Source: Streptomyces barringtoniae (lineage in GTDB: Bacteria > Actinomycetota > Actinomycetes > Streptomycetales > Streptomycetaceae). From it: 64,000 nt of DNA. The notes under the pieces are model-generated. The model did not search any database. It was not told the DNA's origin and worked only from the letters and a program-made list of their open reading frames with translations. Positions 49,534-57,842 of the stretch are shown piece after piece (the first letter of the stretch is position 1; each line of letters opens with the position of its first letter). The stretch lies in contig NZ_JAJHNP010000004.1 in NCBI RefSeq assembly GCF_020819595.1, positions 62,001 to 126,000 on the forward strand, given 5' to 3'. The position numbers and the translations under genes were made by a program.

Positions 49534-49688
49534 CATGCTCCCGAGGTTAGATACCGGTCTTCTTGCGGGCTGGCGGATATCGGACAGGGCGCCTGCAGCG
49601 CCCCGTGAGGGGCGCGGGGAACCGCGCGAGCAGCCCACCACGGACCGCACTCGGCGGACCAGGGCACGTCCCACCCCGGTAGCCGCAC

Positions 49689-50402
49689 TCAGCACAGCTC
49701 CTCCCGCGAGATACCCAGCAAGGACGCCAACTCCCGCTCCCCCGACGGAGTCACCTTCACCGCCCGCTGCGACCCGATCCGCACGCACCACCCGGCATCC
49801 AGCGCATGCCGGCACAACGCGGCCCCCGCCACCCCCGCGAGATGGGGCCGCCGCTCGGTCCAGTCCAGGCATGCACGGGCCAGCGGACGCCGGCCCGACA
49901 CCTCAAGAGCGATCCCCGCCGCACGGAACCAGTCCACGCCCGTGTCCGTGAGCGCGAACCCGGTGTCCTGCCGCAGCAACCCCCGCAGGGTCAGCGCGTC
50001 CGTGACGGCGATCCCGAGCCGCCCGGCGAGATGGTCGTAACAGGTACGCCCCCGAGCCATCGCGGACCCTGCACTCGATTCCCGCAGCGTCCGCGGAGAG
50101 TGCCGTACAGCCGCCGGAGGCAACCGCGCGGCGAGGTCCTCGACGAGCTCCGCCGCGCGGGCGTCGGCGAGCCGCACATACCGGTGCCGCCCCTGCCGTT
50201 CCTCCGCGAGCAGGCCCCCGGCCACCAGCTTGTCCAGGTGCTCGCTGAGCGTCGATGCGGCGACCCCCGCGTGCCGGGCCAGCTCACCGGCCGTCCAGGC
50301 CCGCCCGTCGAGCAGGGCCAGCAGACAGGCGGCCCGGGTCTCGTCGGCGATCAGGGCGGCGAGCGCGGCCAGGGCGGCGGCCTGCGGATCCTTGGCGGTC
50401 AT
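49689..50402 (-). CDS. ArsR-family (HTH) regulator
   Basis: 237 aa, longer than simple ArsR. The winged helix is LIADETRAACLLALLDGRAWTAGELARHAGVAASTLSEHLDKL with the wing EERQGRHRYVRL. The C-terminal half (about 110-237) is a separate domain with several Cys (SGSAMARGRTCYDHLAG, ALCRHALDAGWCVRIGS) that also resembles a winged fold. This architecture is common in actinobacterial drug- or stress-linked regulators. ATG at 50402. It lies 155 bp upstream of the EamA gene, probably its target. Confidence 0.87.
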   Translation of the reverse strand: MTAKDPQAAALAALAALIADETRAACLLALLDGRAWTAGELARHAGVAASTLSEHLDKLVAGGLLAEERQGRHRYVRLADARAAELVEDLAARLPPAAVRHSPRTLRESSAGSAMARGRTCYDHLAGRLGIAVTDALTLRGLLRQDTGFALTDTGVDWFRAAGIALEVSGRRPLARACLDWTERRPHLAGVAGAALCRHALDAGWCVRIGSQRAVKVTPSGERELASLLGISREELC

Positions 50403-50442
50403 ACCGCCCAGCATGCGACACGGACACTTCGGCCCCACCGAA

Positions 50443-51102
50443 TTATCGCTGCACGCTCTGCTGTACCTGCTGCCGTACCTGCTCGTACTGCTGTGCCAGC
50501 CCGTCCAGCAGCGCCGTCAGGCCGGTCTCGAAGGCCCGCTCGTCGATCTTCTCCTGCTGCTCGGCGAGCAGATGAGCCTGGCCGAGGTGGGGATAGTCGG
50601 CCGGGTCGTACGCGCTCGCGTCGTCCACGAAGCCCCCGGCGAACGAACCGAGCGCCGAGCCCATGATGAAGTACCGCATCAGCGCGCCGATGGAAGTCGC
50701 CTGGGCCGGCGGCCAGCCGGCGTCGACCATCGCGCCGTACACCGCGTCCGCGAGCCGCAGGGCGGCCGGGCGGCGGCCCGGGCCCCGGGCCAGTACCGGG
50801 ACGATGTTGGGGTGGTCGCGCAGGGCGGCCCGGTAGGAGACGGCCCAGTCGTGCAGCGCGGTGCGCCAGTCCCGGCCGTCCTCGAACATCGACAGGTCCA
50901 CCAGACCGCTCACCGAGTCGGCGACCGCCTCCAGGATCTCGTCCTTGGTGCGGAAGTGGTTGTAGAGCGAGGGTCCGCTCACCCCCAATTCGGCGGCGAG
51001 CCGGCGGGTGGAGACGGCCGCCAGGCCCTCCCGGTCCACGAGTTCCCGGGCCGTCTCGACGATCCGGTCGGTGCTGAGGAGGGGCTTGCGCGGTCGGGCC
51101 AT
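50443..51102 (-). CDS. TetR-family regulator of fatty-alcohol/acid genes
   Basis: 219 aa. The HTH is DRIVETARELVDREGLAAVSTRRLAAELGVSGPSLYNHFRTKDEIL (key helix VSGPSLYNHF), and the C-terminal ligand domain has a TetR_C shape (DVYGAMVDAGWPPAQATSIG). ATG at 51102 or 51111, no SD visible. It is divergent from an acyl-CoA dehydrogenase. The 19-bp palindrome AAACTAGCAGTGCTAATTT between them (51129-51147) also occurs in front of the aldehyde dehydrogenase operon, so a three-enzyme regulon is inferred. The C-terminus is Gln-rich. Confidence 0.9.
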   Translation of the reverse strand: MARPRKPLLSTDRIVETARELVDREGLAAVSTRRLAAELGVSGPSLYNHFRTKDEILEAVADSVSGLVDLSMFEDGRDWRTALHDWAVSYRAALRDHPNIVPVLARGPGRRPAALRLADAVYGAMVDAGWPPAQATSIGALMRYFIMGSALGSFAGGFVDDASAYDPADYPHLGQAHLLAEQQEKIDERAFETGLTALLDGLAQQYEQVRQQVQQSVQR

Positions 51103-51128
51103 GGCGCACATAGTAGGGCTGCGTGCGG

Positions 51129-51147
51129 AAACTAGCAGTGCTAATTT
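51129..51147. promoter_or_regulatory. TetR operator between tetR and acyl-CoA dehydrogenase genes
   Basis: AAACTAGCAGTGCTAATTT. The arms AAACTAGCA and TGCTAATTT differ from perfect symmetry at one position. It is 27 bp from the TetR start and 58 bp before the acyl-CoA dehydrogenase start. Confidence 0.75.
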
Positions 51148-51204
51148 AAATGTACGGCTTTCAAGATCCGTCGCTGGATTCTTTCTGTGTGGGGTGATCG
51201 CGTG

Positions 51205-52356
51205 GTGAACCTGGAGCTGAGCGAGGAGCAGGCCGCCGTACGGCAGCTCGCCCGGGACTTCGTGGAGCGCGAGATCGCCCCGCACGTCGTCGCCTGGGAC
51301 CGGGCCGAGGAGGTCGACCGGGGCATCGTGAAGAAGCTCGGCGAGGTCGGCTTCCTGGGGCTGACCATCGACGAGGAGTACGGCGGCGCCGGCGGTGACC
51401 ACCTCGCCTACTGCCTGGTCACCGAGGAACTGGGCCGAGGGGACTCCTCGGTCCGCGGGATCGTCTCGGTCTCCCTCGGGCTCGTCGCCAAGACGGTCGC
51501 CGCCTGGGGCGACGAGGAGCAGAAACGGCGCTGGCTGCCGGGGCTGACCGCGGGCGAGTACGTGGGCTGCTTCGGCCTCACCGAGCCCGGCACCGGCTCC
51601 GACGCGGGCAACCTCACCACCCGCGCCGTACGCGACGGCGACGACTACGTCATCAACGGCACGAAGATGTTCATCACCAACGGCACCTGGGCCGATGTGG
51701 TCCTGCTCTTCGCCCGTTCCACCGGCGACCCCGGCCACAAGGGCGTCTCCGCCTTCCTCGTGCCCACCGACACCCCCGGCCTGACCCGCCGCGCCATCCA
51801 CGGCAAGCTCGGCCTGCGCGGCCAGGCCACCGCCGAACTCGTCCTGCAGGACGTGCGGGTGCCCGCGTCGGCGATGCTGGGACAGGAGGGCAAGGGCTTC
51901 TCCGTCGCCATGTCCGCGCTCGCCAAGGGGCGGATGTCGGTCGCCGCGGGCTGTGTCGGGATAGCCCAGGCGGCGCTGGACGCCGCCGTGCGGTACGCCG
52001 GCGAGCGCGAGCAGTTCGGCAAACCGATCGCCCGCCACCAGCTGGTGCAGGAGCTGATCAGCGACATCGCCGTCGACGTGGACGCCGCGAGGCTGCTCAC
52101 CTGGCGCGTCGCCGATCTGATCGACCGCGGGCAGCCGTTCGCCGTCGAGTCCTCCAAGGCCAAGCTGTTCGCCTCCGAGGCCGCCGTCCGCGCCGCCAAC
52201 AACGCCCTGCAGGTCTTCGGCGGTTACGGCTACATCGACGAGTACCCGGCCGGCAAACTCCTGCGCGACGCCCGCGTGATGACCCTCTACGAGGGCACCA
52301 GTCAGATCCAGAAGCTGCTCATCGGGCGTGCCCTGACCGGGGTTTCGGCGTTCTGA
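51205..52356 (+). CDS. Acyl-CoA dehydrogenase
   Basis: About 383 aa. NLELSEEQAAVRQLARDFVE, CFGLTEPGTGSDAGNLTT, MFITNGTWADVVLLFARS, YAGEREQFGKPIARHQLVQ and LYEGTSQIQKLLIGRAL are the classic stretches; the last holds the catalytic Glu. FAD-dependent alpha,beta-oxidation of an acyl-CoA. The start is uncertain: GTG 51205 (VNLELSEEQ) is preferred over 51202 or 51187 by family alignment; no strong SD. Controlled by the divergent TetR protein. Confidence 0.94.
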   Translation: MNLELSEEQAAVRQLARDFVEREIAPHVVAWDRAEEVDRGIVKKLGEVGFLGLTIDEEYGGAGGDHLAYCLVTEELGRGDSSVRGIVSVSLGLVAKTVAAWGDEEQKRRWLPGLTAGEYVGCFGLTEPGTGSDAGNLTTRAVRDGDDYVINGTKMFITNGTWADVVLLFARSTGDPGHKGVSAFLVPTDTPGLTRRAIHGKLGLRGQATAELVLQDVRVPASAMLGQEGKGFSVAMSALAKGRMSVAAGCVGIAQAALDAAVRYAGEREQFGKPIARHQLVQELISDIAVDVDAARLLTWRVADLIDRGQPFAVESSKAKLFASEAAVRAANNALQVFGGYGYIDEYPAGKLLRDARVMTLYEGTSQIQKLLIGRALTGVSAF

Positions 52357-52443
52357 GCACTTCCCGGACACACGTCGTCCCTGAGTACGTGTCTGAGTAC
52401 TTCGGCGGATGTGGCGCGGGACACGTCCGCCGATGCTTCTGCC

Positions 52444-52731
52444 ATGAGTGACACACCGGTCAAGCAGCAGAGCACGGCCGCGTTCTACGGGCAGGCCGTC
52501 GCGTCCTTCTCCATCGCCATGGCGGCCACGGCCGTCGGCATCTACCAGCTGGACACCAGCGCCTGGGTCCGGGCCTTCCTCGCCATCGCCGTCCTCTACC
52601 TCGTCACCTCCGCCTTCACCCTCGCCAAGGTGATCCGGGACCGCCAGGAGGCCGGCCAGATCGTCAGCCGCGTCGACCAGGCGCGGCTGGAGAAGCTGCT
52701 GGCCGAACACGATCCCTTCGAAAAGCTCTGA
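52444..52731 (+). CDS. YiaA/YiaB-type two-helix membrane protein
   Basis: 95 aa. Two predicted helices (FYGQAVASFSIAMAATAVGIY about 14-34 and AWVRAFLAIAVLYLVTSAFTLA about 40-61) are joined by a very short turn, then a charged helical tail (KVIRDRQEAGQIVSRVDQAR). This matches the YiaAB two-helix domain. Function unknown. ATG at 52444; 88 bp after the acyl-CoA dehydrogenase, same strand, no obvious link. Confidence 0.85.
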   Translation: MSDTPVKQQSTAAFYGQAVASFSIAMAATAVGIYQLDTSAWVRAFLAIAVLYLVTSAFTLAKVIRDRQEAGQIVSRVDQARLEKLLAEHDPFEKL

Positions 52732-52740
52732 CCGGCTGCA

Positions 52741-52756
52741 CTAAGCGCTCGCTCAC
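52741..52756. promoter_or_regulatory. TetR box upstream of tetR gene at 52805
   Basis: CTAAGCGCTCGCTCAC. Arms CTAAGCG and CGCTCAC around CT are an imperfect 7-2-7 palindrome. The same layout recurs, perfectly, at 53936-53951. It lies 49-64 bp before the TetR ATG. Confidence 0.6.
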
Positions 52757-52804
52757 CGTCGACGGTATGGTGGTGCTCCTGCCATCGAGAGGGGCGAGCG
52801 AGCG

Positions 52805-53428
52805 ATGAGTACGGCGGAGGAGACGACCGGCGGCGAAGTGGAGCCGTGGGAAGAGGTCACCCCGGACGCGGCCCGACGGCTGCTCGTCGCCGCCGTGGAG
52901 GCCTTCGCCGAGCGCGGCTACCACGCGACGACCACCCGCGACATCGCGGGCCGGGCCGGCATGAGCCCGGCCGCGCTCTACATCCACTACAAGACCAAGG
53001 AAGAGCTGCTCCACCGGATCAGCCGGATCGGGCACGACAAGGCCCTCGACATCCTGCGCACGGCCGCGCGGCGGGAGGGCACCGCGACCGAGCGGCTGGC
53101 CGACGCCGTCAGCTCCTTCGTCCGCTGGCACGCCGGGCGGCGCACCACCGCCCGGGTCGTGCAGTACGAACTCGACGCCCTCGGCCCCGAGGCCCGCGCC
53201 GAGATCGTCGCGCTGCGCCGCCAGGTCGACGCCGAGGTGCGCGGGATCATCGAGGACGGCGTGGCCTCGGGCGAGTTCGACGTGCTGGACGTGCACGGCA
53301 CCACGCTCGCCGTGCTGTCGCTGTGCATCGACGTGGCCCGCTGGTTCACCGTGAACGGCCCGCGCACCCCCGAGGAGGTCGGCGCGCTCTACGCCGACCT
53401 CGTGCTCCGGATGGTCGGGGCCCAGTAG
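52805..53428 (+). CDS. TetR-family regulator
   Basis: 207 aa. DNA-binding helices lie in LLVAAVEAFAERGYHATTTRDIAGRAGMSPAALYIHYKTKEELLHRI (key parts TTTRDIAGRAGMSPAALYIHY). The C-terminal domain (IGHDKALDILRTAARR onward) fits fatty-acid-related TetR proteins. ATG at 52805 with GAGGGGCGAGCG before it. A TetR box in its own promoter and a matching perfect palindrome before the convergent MaoC gene suggest it represses both. Confidence 0.9.
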   Translation: MSTAEETTGGEVEPWEEVTPDAARRLLVAAVEAFAERGYHATTTRDIAGRAGMSPAALYIHYKTKEELLHRISRIGHDKALDILRTAARREGTATERLADAVSSFVRWHAGRRTTARVVQYELDALGPEARAEIVALRRQVDAEVRGIIEDGVASGEFDVLDVHGTTLAVLSLCIDVARWFTVNGPRTPEEVGALYADLVLRMVGAQ

Positions 53429-53438
53429 GGCCCTGGGC

Positions 53439-53900
53439 TCAGACGTAGTACCGGGACACCGACTCCGCGACGCACACCGGCTTGTCGCCGCCCTCGCGCT
53501 CCACGGTGAAGGCGACGGCCACCTGGACGCCGCCGGTGACGTCCTCGACGCCGGTGATCCTCCCGGTGGCGCGCAGCCGGGAGCCGACGGGGACGGGGGA
53601 GGGGAAGCGGACCTTGTTGGTGCCGTAGTTCACGCCCATCGTCGCGCCCTCGACCCGGATCAGCTGCGGGCCGAACAGCGGGAGCAGCGAGAGCGTGAGA
53701 TAGCCGTGGGCGATGGTGGTCCCGAAGGGGCCCGTCGCGGCCTTCTCGGGGTCCACGTGGATCCACTGGTGGTCGCCCGTGGCCTCGGCGAACAGGTCGA
53801 TGCGCTTCTGGTCGACCTCCAGCCAGTCGGTGTACCCCAGCTGCTCGCCGACGGCCGACTTCAGCTCGTCGGGGGAGGTGAAGGTCCTCGGTTGTGCCAT
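53439..53900 (-). CDS. MaoC-like (R)-enoyl-CoA hydratase
   Basis: 153 aa, one hot-dog domain. FAEATGDHQWIHVDPEKAA (catalytic Asp/His, hydratase 2 motif) and GPFGTTIAHGYLTLSLLP are diagnostic. ATG at 53900 rather than the longer frame, because the extension would run through the operator. Hydrates trans-2-enoyl-CoA. It converges with the TetR gene (10-bp gap). Its promoter carries CTAAGCAACTGCTTAG. Confidence 0.92.
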   Translation of the reverse strand: MAQPRTFTSPDELKSAVGEQLGYTDWLEVDQKRIDLFAEATGDHQWIHVDPEKAATGPFGTTIAHGYLTLSLLPLFGPQLIRVEGATMGVNYGTNKVRFPSPVPVGSRLRATGRITGVEDVTGGVQVAVAFTVEREGGDKPVCVAESVSRYYV

Positions 53901-53935
53901 GTGCCCGGCCTCTCGCTCGCATGTCGCCCACGTCT

Positions 53936-53951
53936 CTAAGCAACTGCTTAG
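53936..53951. promoter_or_regulatory. TetR operator in the maoC promoter
   Basis: CTAAGCA-AC-TGCTTAG, a perfect 7-2-7 palindrome 36-51 bp before the MaoC ATG. Same architecture as the site at 52741. Confidence 0.75.
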
Positions 53952-54016
53952 CATGGTCGGGTGTGGGGCGCCTGTCAACGATCGGGACGGGCACCGGGAC
54001 GACTAGGCTCTGAGGA

Positions 54017-54475
54017 GTGCCCCAGATTCCCGAGAAGATCCACGAGCTGACCGTCGGCCAGTTGGCCGCGCGCAGCGGCGCCGCGGTGTCCGCCCTGCAC
54101 TTCTACGAGTCCAAGGGCCTGATCACCAGTCGCCGCACGCCCGGCAACCAGCGCCGCTACAGCCGTGACACCCTGCGCCGGGTCGCCTTCGTACGGGCCG
54201 CGCAGCGGGTCGGCATTCCGCTGGCCACGATCCGGGACGCCCTCGCCGAGCTTCCCGAGGAACGCACGCCGACGCGGGAGGACTGGGCGCGGCTGTCGGA
54301 GAAGTGGCGCTCGGAGCTCGACGAACGCATCAAGCAGCTGAACCGGCTGCGCGACCACCTCACCGACTGCATCGGGTGCGGGTGCCTGTCCCTGGAGAAC
54401 TGCGTGCTGTCCAACCCGGACGACGTGTTCGGCGAACGGCTGACCGGGTCGCGGCTGTTGGCGGAGGGGCGCTGA
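54017..54475 (+). CDS. soxR: Redox-sensing transcriptional regulator SoxR
   Basis: 152 aa, MerR family. The HTH is [20 protein letters not shown], with the MerR wing [19 protein letters not shown]. The [2Fe-2S] site C118-x2-C121-x-C123-x5-C129 ([12 protein letters not shown]) is intact. SoxR in Streptomyces responds to redox-active metabolites such as actinorhodin-type quinones. GTG start at 54017, no SD, so perhaps leaderless. No SoxR box was spotted in the immediate neighbourhood. Confidence 0.96.
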   Translation: MPQIPEKIHELTVGQLAARSGAAVSALHFYESKGLITSRRTPGNQRRYSRDTLRRVAFVRAAQRVGIPLATIRDALAELPEERTPTREDWARLSEKWRSELDERIKQLNRLRDHLTDCIGCGCLSLENCVLSNPDDVFGERLTGSRLLAEGR

Positions 54476-54502
54476 GATCCGGGCAACCGCAGCGCCGTCG
54501 CC

Positions 54503-55570
54503 TCACTCGTACTCGGTCCCGCCCTTGCGCGTCAGGTACGCCGGGCTCACCGCCTTCGCGATCGCCCGGCCGCCGGTCACCGCGCTGTACCGCTCCACGG
54601 CGGGCCGTACCACCAGGCCCTCCCGCAGATGCAGCCCCCGCCCGGACACCGTCTCCCGTCCGCTCGCGCACTCCAGCACCCGGTCGATGTCGTACGGCCC
54701 CACGTACAGCCGAGGCACCACCGGCAGCTCCCCCGCCAGCAGCTCCGCCGCGTCCAGCCAGCGCACGGCGCCGTCCACGTCCGCCGAGACGTCGAACGCC
54801 GCGTACCCCAGGGTGTCCCGCCGCCCGTCGGCGCCGTACGACAGGTCCTGCACGCCCGCGCCGTACACCTCACCGAAGATGCCGATCCGGCGTGCACCGA
54901 GCCGCTCGGCCAGCCGGGCCGCCGCCTCGGCGACGCCGTGTCCCCGGATCGCCCGCCAGTACAGGTTCCGCGGATCCTCCTTCAGGGCCAGCGACTTGGC
55001 GCCGAAGCCCTTGGAGGACACGAACACCCGCCCCTCGTCGGCGACATACGTCAGCAGGCAGGCCGAGCCGTGGAGCTTCTCCGTCAGGACGACCGGCTCG
55101 CCCGGGGTGAAGATGTCCGGGTAACGCTGGATGTTCTCGATGTCCACCCACGGCAGCAGGTCGGGAGCGGACTCCACCTCGCCGTTCATGGTCGGCGGGA
55201 TCGGCGGCACCCACTTGGTGATGCCCAGCCGCTCCGCGAAGTCCGTCCCCTCGGCCGCCGCCCGCACCAGGTCGACGTCCGCCAGCGCCTTCGGCCGGCA
55301 CACGATGCCCTGCGACAGCTCGCCGCGCAGCCGCACCGCCTTGACCCGGTTGGCCTCGCCGCCCGCCAGCCGTCCCGTCAGACCCAGCTCCTCGATCAGC
55401 CCGGCCGGGAGCACGGACTGCTCGGGGACGTAGACGGCGGCCTCACCGGTGCGGTACGCACCCTTGGCGACGACGGCCCGGTACAGGCCCACCTGGGCCA
55501 GCTCGAGCGCGTCGGCGTTCGGATGGTCGTGGACGGTCAGCACTTCGGCGGTGACCCGCAGGGTGGACAT
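54503..55570 (-). CDS. RNA ligase of the DraRnl (Rnl5, TIGR02306) type
   Basis: 355 aa. An N-terminal OB-like module (about 1-125, with HDHPNADALELAQVG) precedes the nucleotidyltransferase domain. Motif I is EKLHGS with nucleophile Lys165, motif III/IIIa is around RIGIFGEVYGAGVQDL, motif IV EGLVVRP and motif V AIAKAVSPAYL. The family seals nicks with a 3'-OH RNA strand, as in Deinococcus radiodurans DraRnl. ATG at 55570 has GGGGAG five bases upstream. Physiological role unknown; RNA repair or stress is likely. No toxin or nuclease partner is next to it. Confidence 0.92.
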   Translation of the reverse strand: MSTLRVTAEVLTVHDHPNADALELAQVGLYRAVVAKGAYRTGEAAVYVPEQSVLPAGLIEELGLTGRLAGGEANRVKAVRLRGELSQGIVCRPKALADVDLVRAAAEGTDFAERLGITKWVPPIPPTMNGEVESAPDLLPWVDIENIQRYPDIFTPGEPVVLTEKLHGSACLLTYVADEGRVFVSSKGFGAKSLALKEDPRNLYWRAIRGHGVAEAAARLAERLGARRIGIFGEVYGAGVQDLSYGADGRRDTLGYAAFDVSADVDGAVRWLDAAELLAGELPVVPRLYVGPYDIDRVLECASGRETVSGRGLHLREGLVVRPAVERYSAVTGGRAIAKAVSPAYLTRKGGTEYE

Positions 55571-55718
55571 GGGACTCCCCGTGTTCATCGGTTCGGTTTC
55601 ATCGGCTCCACTGTCCGGACGGAAATCGGGTGGAGCGAGCCGATTTACGGCTGATAGCGTCAGCGTCTTCGGCCGGCCCGGCGCCGCGCACGGAGTATCG
55701 AACGGGGGCCCGACTCCC

Positions 55719-56453
55719 TTGCCCACGCCCGCCCTTGCCGCCGCGCTCGCGGACATCGACACCGTCTTCAACGGCTTCTCCAGCCCCACGGAGACCGGCT
55801 GCGAGCGCTGTTTCGCGCCGGAGGAGACGGCGTATCTGCGCACGCCCTGCACACGTCTGCCACCCGCCCTGCTGAGCCGGTTCGTGCGCAAGGTCCCGGA
55901 CCACTTCGAGGACCACGCCGCCGTGCTGCGGCGCCTGCTGCCCCAGTGCGCGCACGCGATGGCGGACGGCACCCTGGACGACGTCGGCTGGGCACCGCAC
56001 GGGCTGAGCCGGGTGGAGTGGCGATCGTGGCCGGCCGAGCAGGCCTCGGCCGTCGAGGCGTTCGTGCTCGCCTGGTGGGAGGACGTGCTCGCGGCGCCCG
56101 AGCCGCCGTACAGCGCCGAGCACGTCTTCGAGACCTGCGCCTCGATCCTGCGCACCCTGACCCCGCTGCTCGACCGGTGGCCGGCCGGTCCCGTCGCCGA
56201 CGCCCACCTCGCCGGCTGCGCCCGCTCCTGGCTGTACGACCTGGTCAACGACGACTGGCCGTTCACCTGGTGGGAGCCGGAGGACCGGGCCGCCGGTGTC
56301 GCCGAACTGCGGTCCTGGCTCGCCCGGCACGCCCCCGAGCGGCTGCGGGCCCGGGGCGAGCCGGATCTGGCGATCCGTGCCCGGCTCGTCGGCCTGCCCT
56401 ACGACGAGCGCTGGAACGACCCGTACTGGACCAGCCCCTCCGCGACCAGCTGA
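55719..56453 (+). CDS. Hypothetical protein
   Basis: About 244 aa from TTG 55719; start uncertain (ATG 55569 and GTG 55581 would overlap the RNA ligase start antisense). Codon positions support a real gene. Notable are a Cys-rich point (TGCERCFAPEETAYLRTPC), many Trp (WWEDVLAAPE, WPFTWWEPED) and helical stretches. No signal peptide or membrane span. I do not recognise a domain. Divergent from the RNA ligase gene; a shared promoter region of about 150 bp lies between. Its 3' end overlaps the BKACE gene by 55 bases. Confidence 0.75.
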   Translation: MPTPALAAALADIDTVFNGFSSPTETGCERCFAPEETAYLRTPCTRLPPALLSRFVRKVPDHFEDHAAVLRRLLPQCAHAMADGTLDDVGWAPHGLSRVEWRSWPAEQASAVEAFVLAWWEDVLAAPEPPYSAEHVFETCASILRTLTPLLDRWPAGPVADAHLAGCARSWLYDLVNDDWPFTWWEPEDRAAGVAELRSWLARHAPERLRARGEPDLAIRARLVGLPYDERWNDPYWTSPSATS

Positions 56454-57127
56454 GCATTCCCCGCCGCCCGTCGGCCGTCCGGCAGGAACAGGGTGTCCTC
56501 CAGACCGATGCGGGCGGCCAGGCCCAGCCGTCCGGCCAGCCGCAGCACCGGCCAGGTGCCGCCCTCCTCGCCGTGTAGGAGCACCGGCCGGCCGTGGGCC
56601 GTGCCCAGCTCGGTGAGCAGGGTCCGCGCCGAGGCCTCGGCGGTCGCCGGGTCCGGGTCGGTCACCTCCGCCAGCACGCGCAGCACCCTCGGCCCGAGCG
56701 GCGAGGCCGCGAACCGGGCCGCGCCGTCGGTGCCGGACCAGATGCCCGCCTCGACGCCCACACCCATGGCGACGAGCTGGTCGGCGACCGCTTCGGCGCC
56801 CGGCTCATGCCAGTTGACCGAGGCGAAGTCGGGCAGCACGGACCAGCCGCGCACCCGGGCGAGCCGGGCTTCGGGATCGGGCTCCGCCCAGGCGCCGGTC
56901 GTCACACCGACCGGCACCGGCACCTGCGCCCGTATCGCCTCCAGGGCCGGAGCGAGGACGCGCGGGGAGAGGCTGTCGTGTCCGCACGGCGTCTTCGGGT
57001 GGACGTGCACCGAGGTGGCCCCGGCCGCCACGGCCTGGGCCGCGGAACGGGCCATCTCCTCGGGGGAAGTCGGCAGCCCCGCACTCTCGGCGGCCGTGCG
57101 GCTTCCGTTGAGACACACCTGCATCAT
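56399..57127 (-). CDS. BKACE (beta-keto acid cleavage enzyme, DUF849)
   Basis: 242 aa, slightly short for the family (about 270-300). VHVHPK (metal His residues) and the C-terminal LLHGEEGGTWPVL (metal Glu) are present; CLNGSRTAAESAGLPTSPEE is the start motif. Such enzymes cleave beta-keto acids with acetyl-CoA, e.g. 3-keto-5-aminohexanoate. Start at one of two adjacent ATGs (57127 or 57124). A G-rich run on the coding strand precedes it. The last 55 bases overlap the convergent hypothetical gene. Confidence 0.85.
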   Translation of the reverse strand: MMQVCLNGSRTAAESAGLPTSPEEMARSAAQAVAAGATSVHVHPKTPCGHDSLSPRVLAPALEAIRAQVPVPVGVTTGAWAEPDPEARLARVRGWSVLPDFASVNWHEPGAEAVADQLVAMGVGVEAGIWSGTDGAARFAASPLGPRVLRVLAEVTDPDPATAEASARTLLTELGTAHGRPVLLHGEEGGTWPVLRLAGRLGLAARIGLEDTLFLPDGRRAAGNAQLVAEGLVQYGSFQRSS

Positions 57128-57160
57128 GCTGTTGATGGTGCCGGCCACCACTGACAACGG

Positions 57161-57223
57161 CCCCCCGTCACCGCACCGCAGGGGGCGCGGCATCCCCCAA
57201 CGCACCCCCCGGACATGCCCCCC
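57161..57223 (-). other. Possible G-quadruplex in the BKACE leader
   Basis: The coding (minus) strand has G6, G6, G5 and G6 runs (complements of C-runs at 57218-57223, 57205-57210, 57194-57198 and 57161-57166) just upstream of the start. The last loop is long, so stability is uncertain. Confidence 0.4.
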
Positions 57224-57239
57224 GTTGGTACAGCACTGC

Positions 57240-57842
57240 TCAGGCCGACATCAGCAGCCGCCCCCGCCTCGCGAACTCCAGTGCCTGCGGCGTCAGTACC
57301 GGACGCGGCACGAGGATGCCGCAGTCCGTGCAGACCGGGCCGGACGACGGTTCGTGGTCCAGGCCGTACCGCCAGACCAGACGGTCTCCGCCGCACACCG
57401 GGCAGCCCGAGCCCGGTTCCCGCTCCAGGGCGGCGATCAGCCGGCGCAGCACCTCGGCCAGCGGCGCCCCCGGATGGACCCGCGGGTCGTCGCACCAGGC
57501 GACCCCGAAGCCTCCCCAGGTCAGCCGGTGCCAGTCGTCCACGCTGCCCGGCCTGCGCAGCCCGTCGTGCTTCTCCTTCCTGCGCCGCTCGGTGAAGTCG
57601 GTCTCATAGGCGAGCCAGACGGACCGGGCCTCCTCCAGCTCCTCCAGTGCGGCCACGAGCCGCGCCGGGTCGGGGGAGCGGTCCTCGGGGCCGAAGCCCG
57701 CCCGGGAGCACAGATGGTCCCAGGTCGCCCGATGCCCGTAAGGGGCGAACTTCTCAAGGCACTTGCGCAGTGAGTAGCGCCGCAGTGCCAGATCGCAGCC
57801 CGGATCGCGTACCTGTCTCGCCAGACTCCGGAAACCGGCCAT
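57240..57842 (-). CDS. Hypothetical zinc-ribbon protein
   Basis: 200 aa. N-terminal helical part with LALRRYSLRKCLEKFAPYGH and ETDFTERRRKEKHDGL, then a compact C-terminal ribbon with CPVCGG (about 147-152) and CTDCG (about 171-175), likely one zinc. No enzyme motifs. The ATG at 57842 is the first plausible start. It might be a nucleic-acid-binding protein, but I do not recognise the family. Confidence 0.75.
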   Translation of the reverse strand: MAGFRSLARQVRDPGCDLALRRYSLRKCLEKFAPYGHRATWDHLCSRAGFGPEDRSPDPARLVAALEELEEARSVWLAYETDFTERRRKEKHDGLRRPGSVDDWHRLTWGGFGVAWCDDPRVHPGAPLAEVLRRLIAALEREPGSGCPVCGGDRLVWRYGLDHEPSSGPVCTDCGILVPRPVLTPQALEFARRGRLLMSA

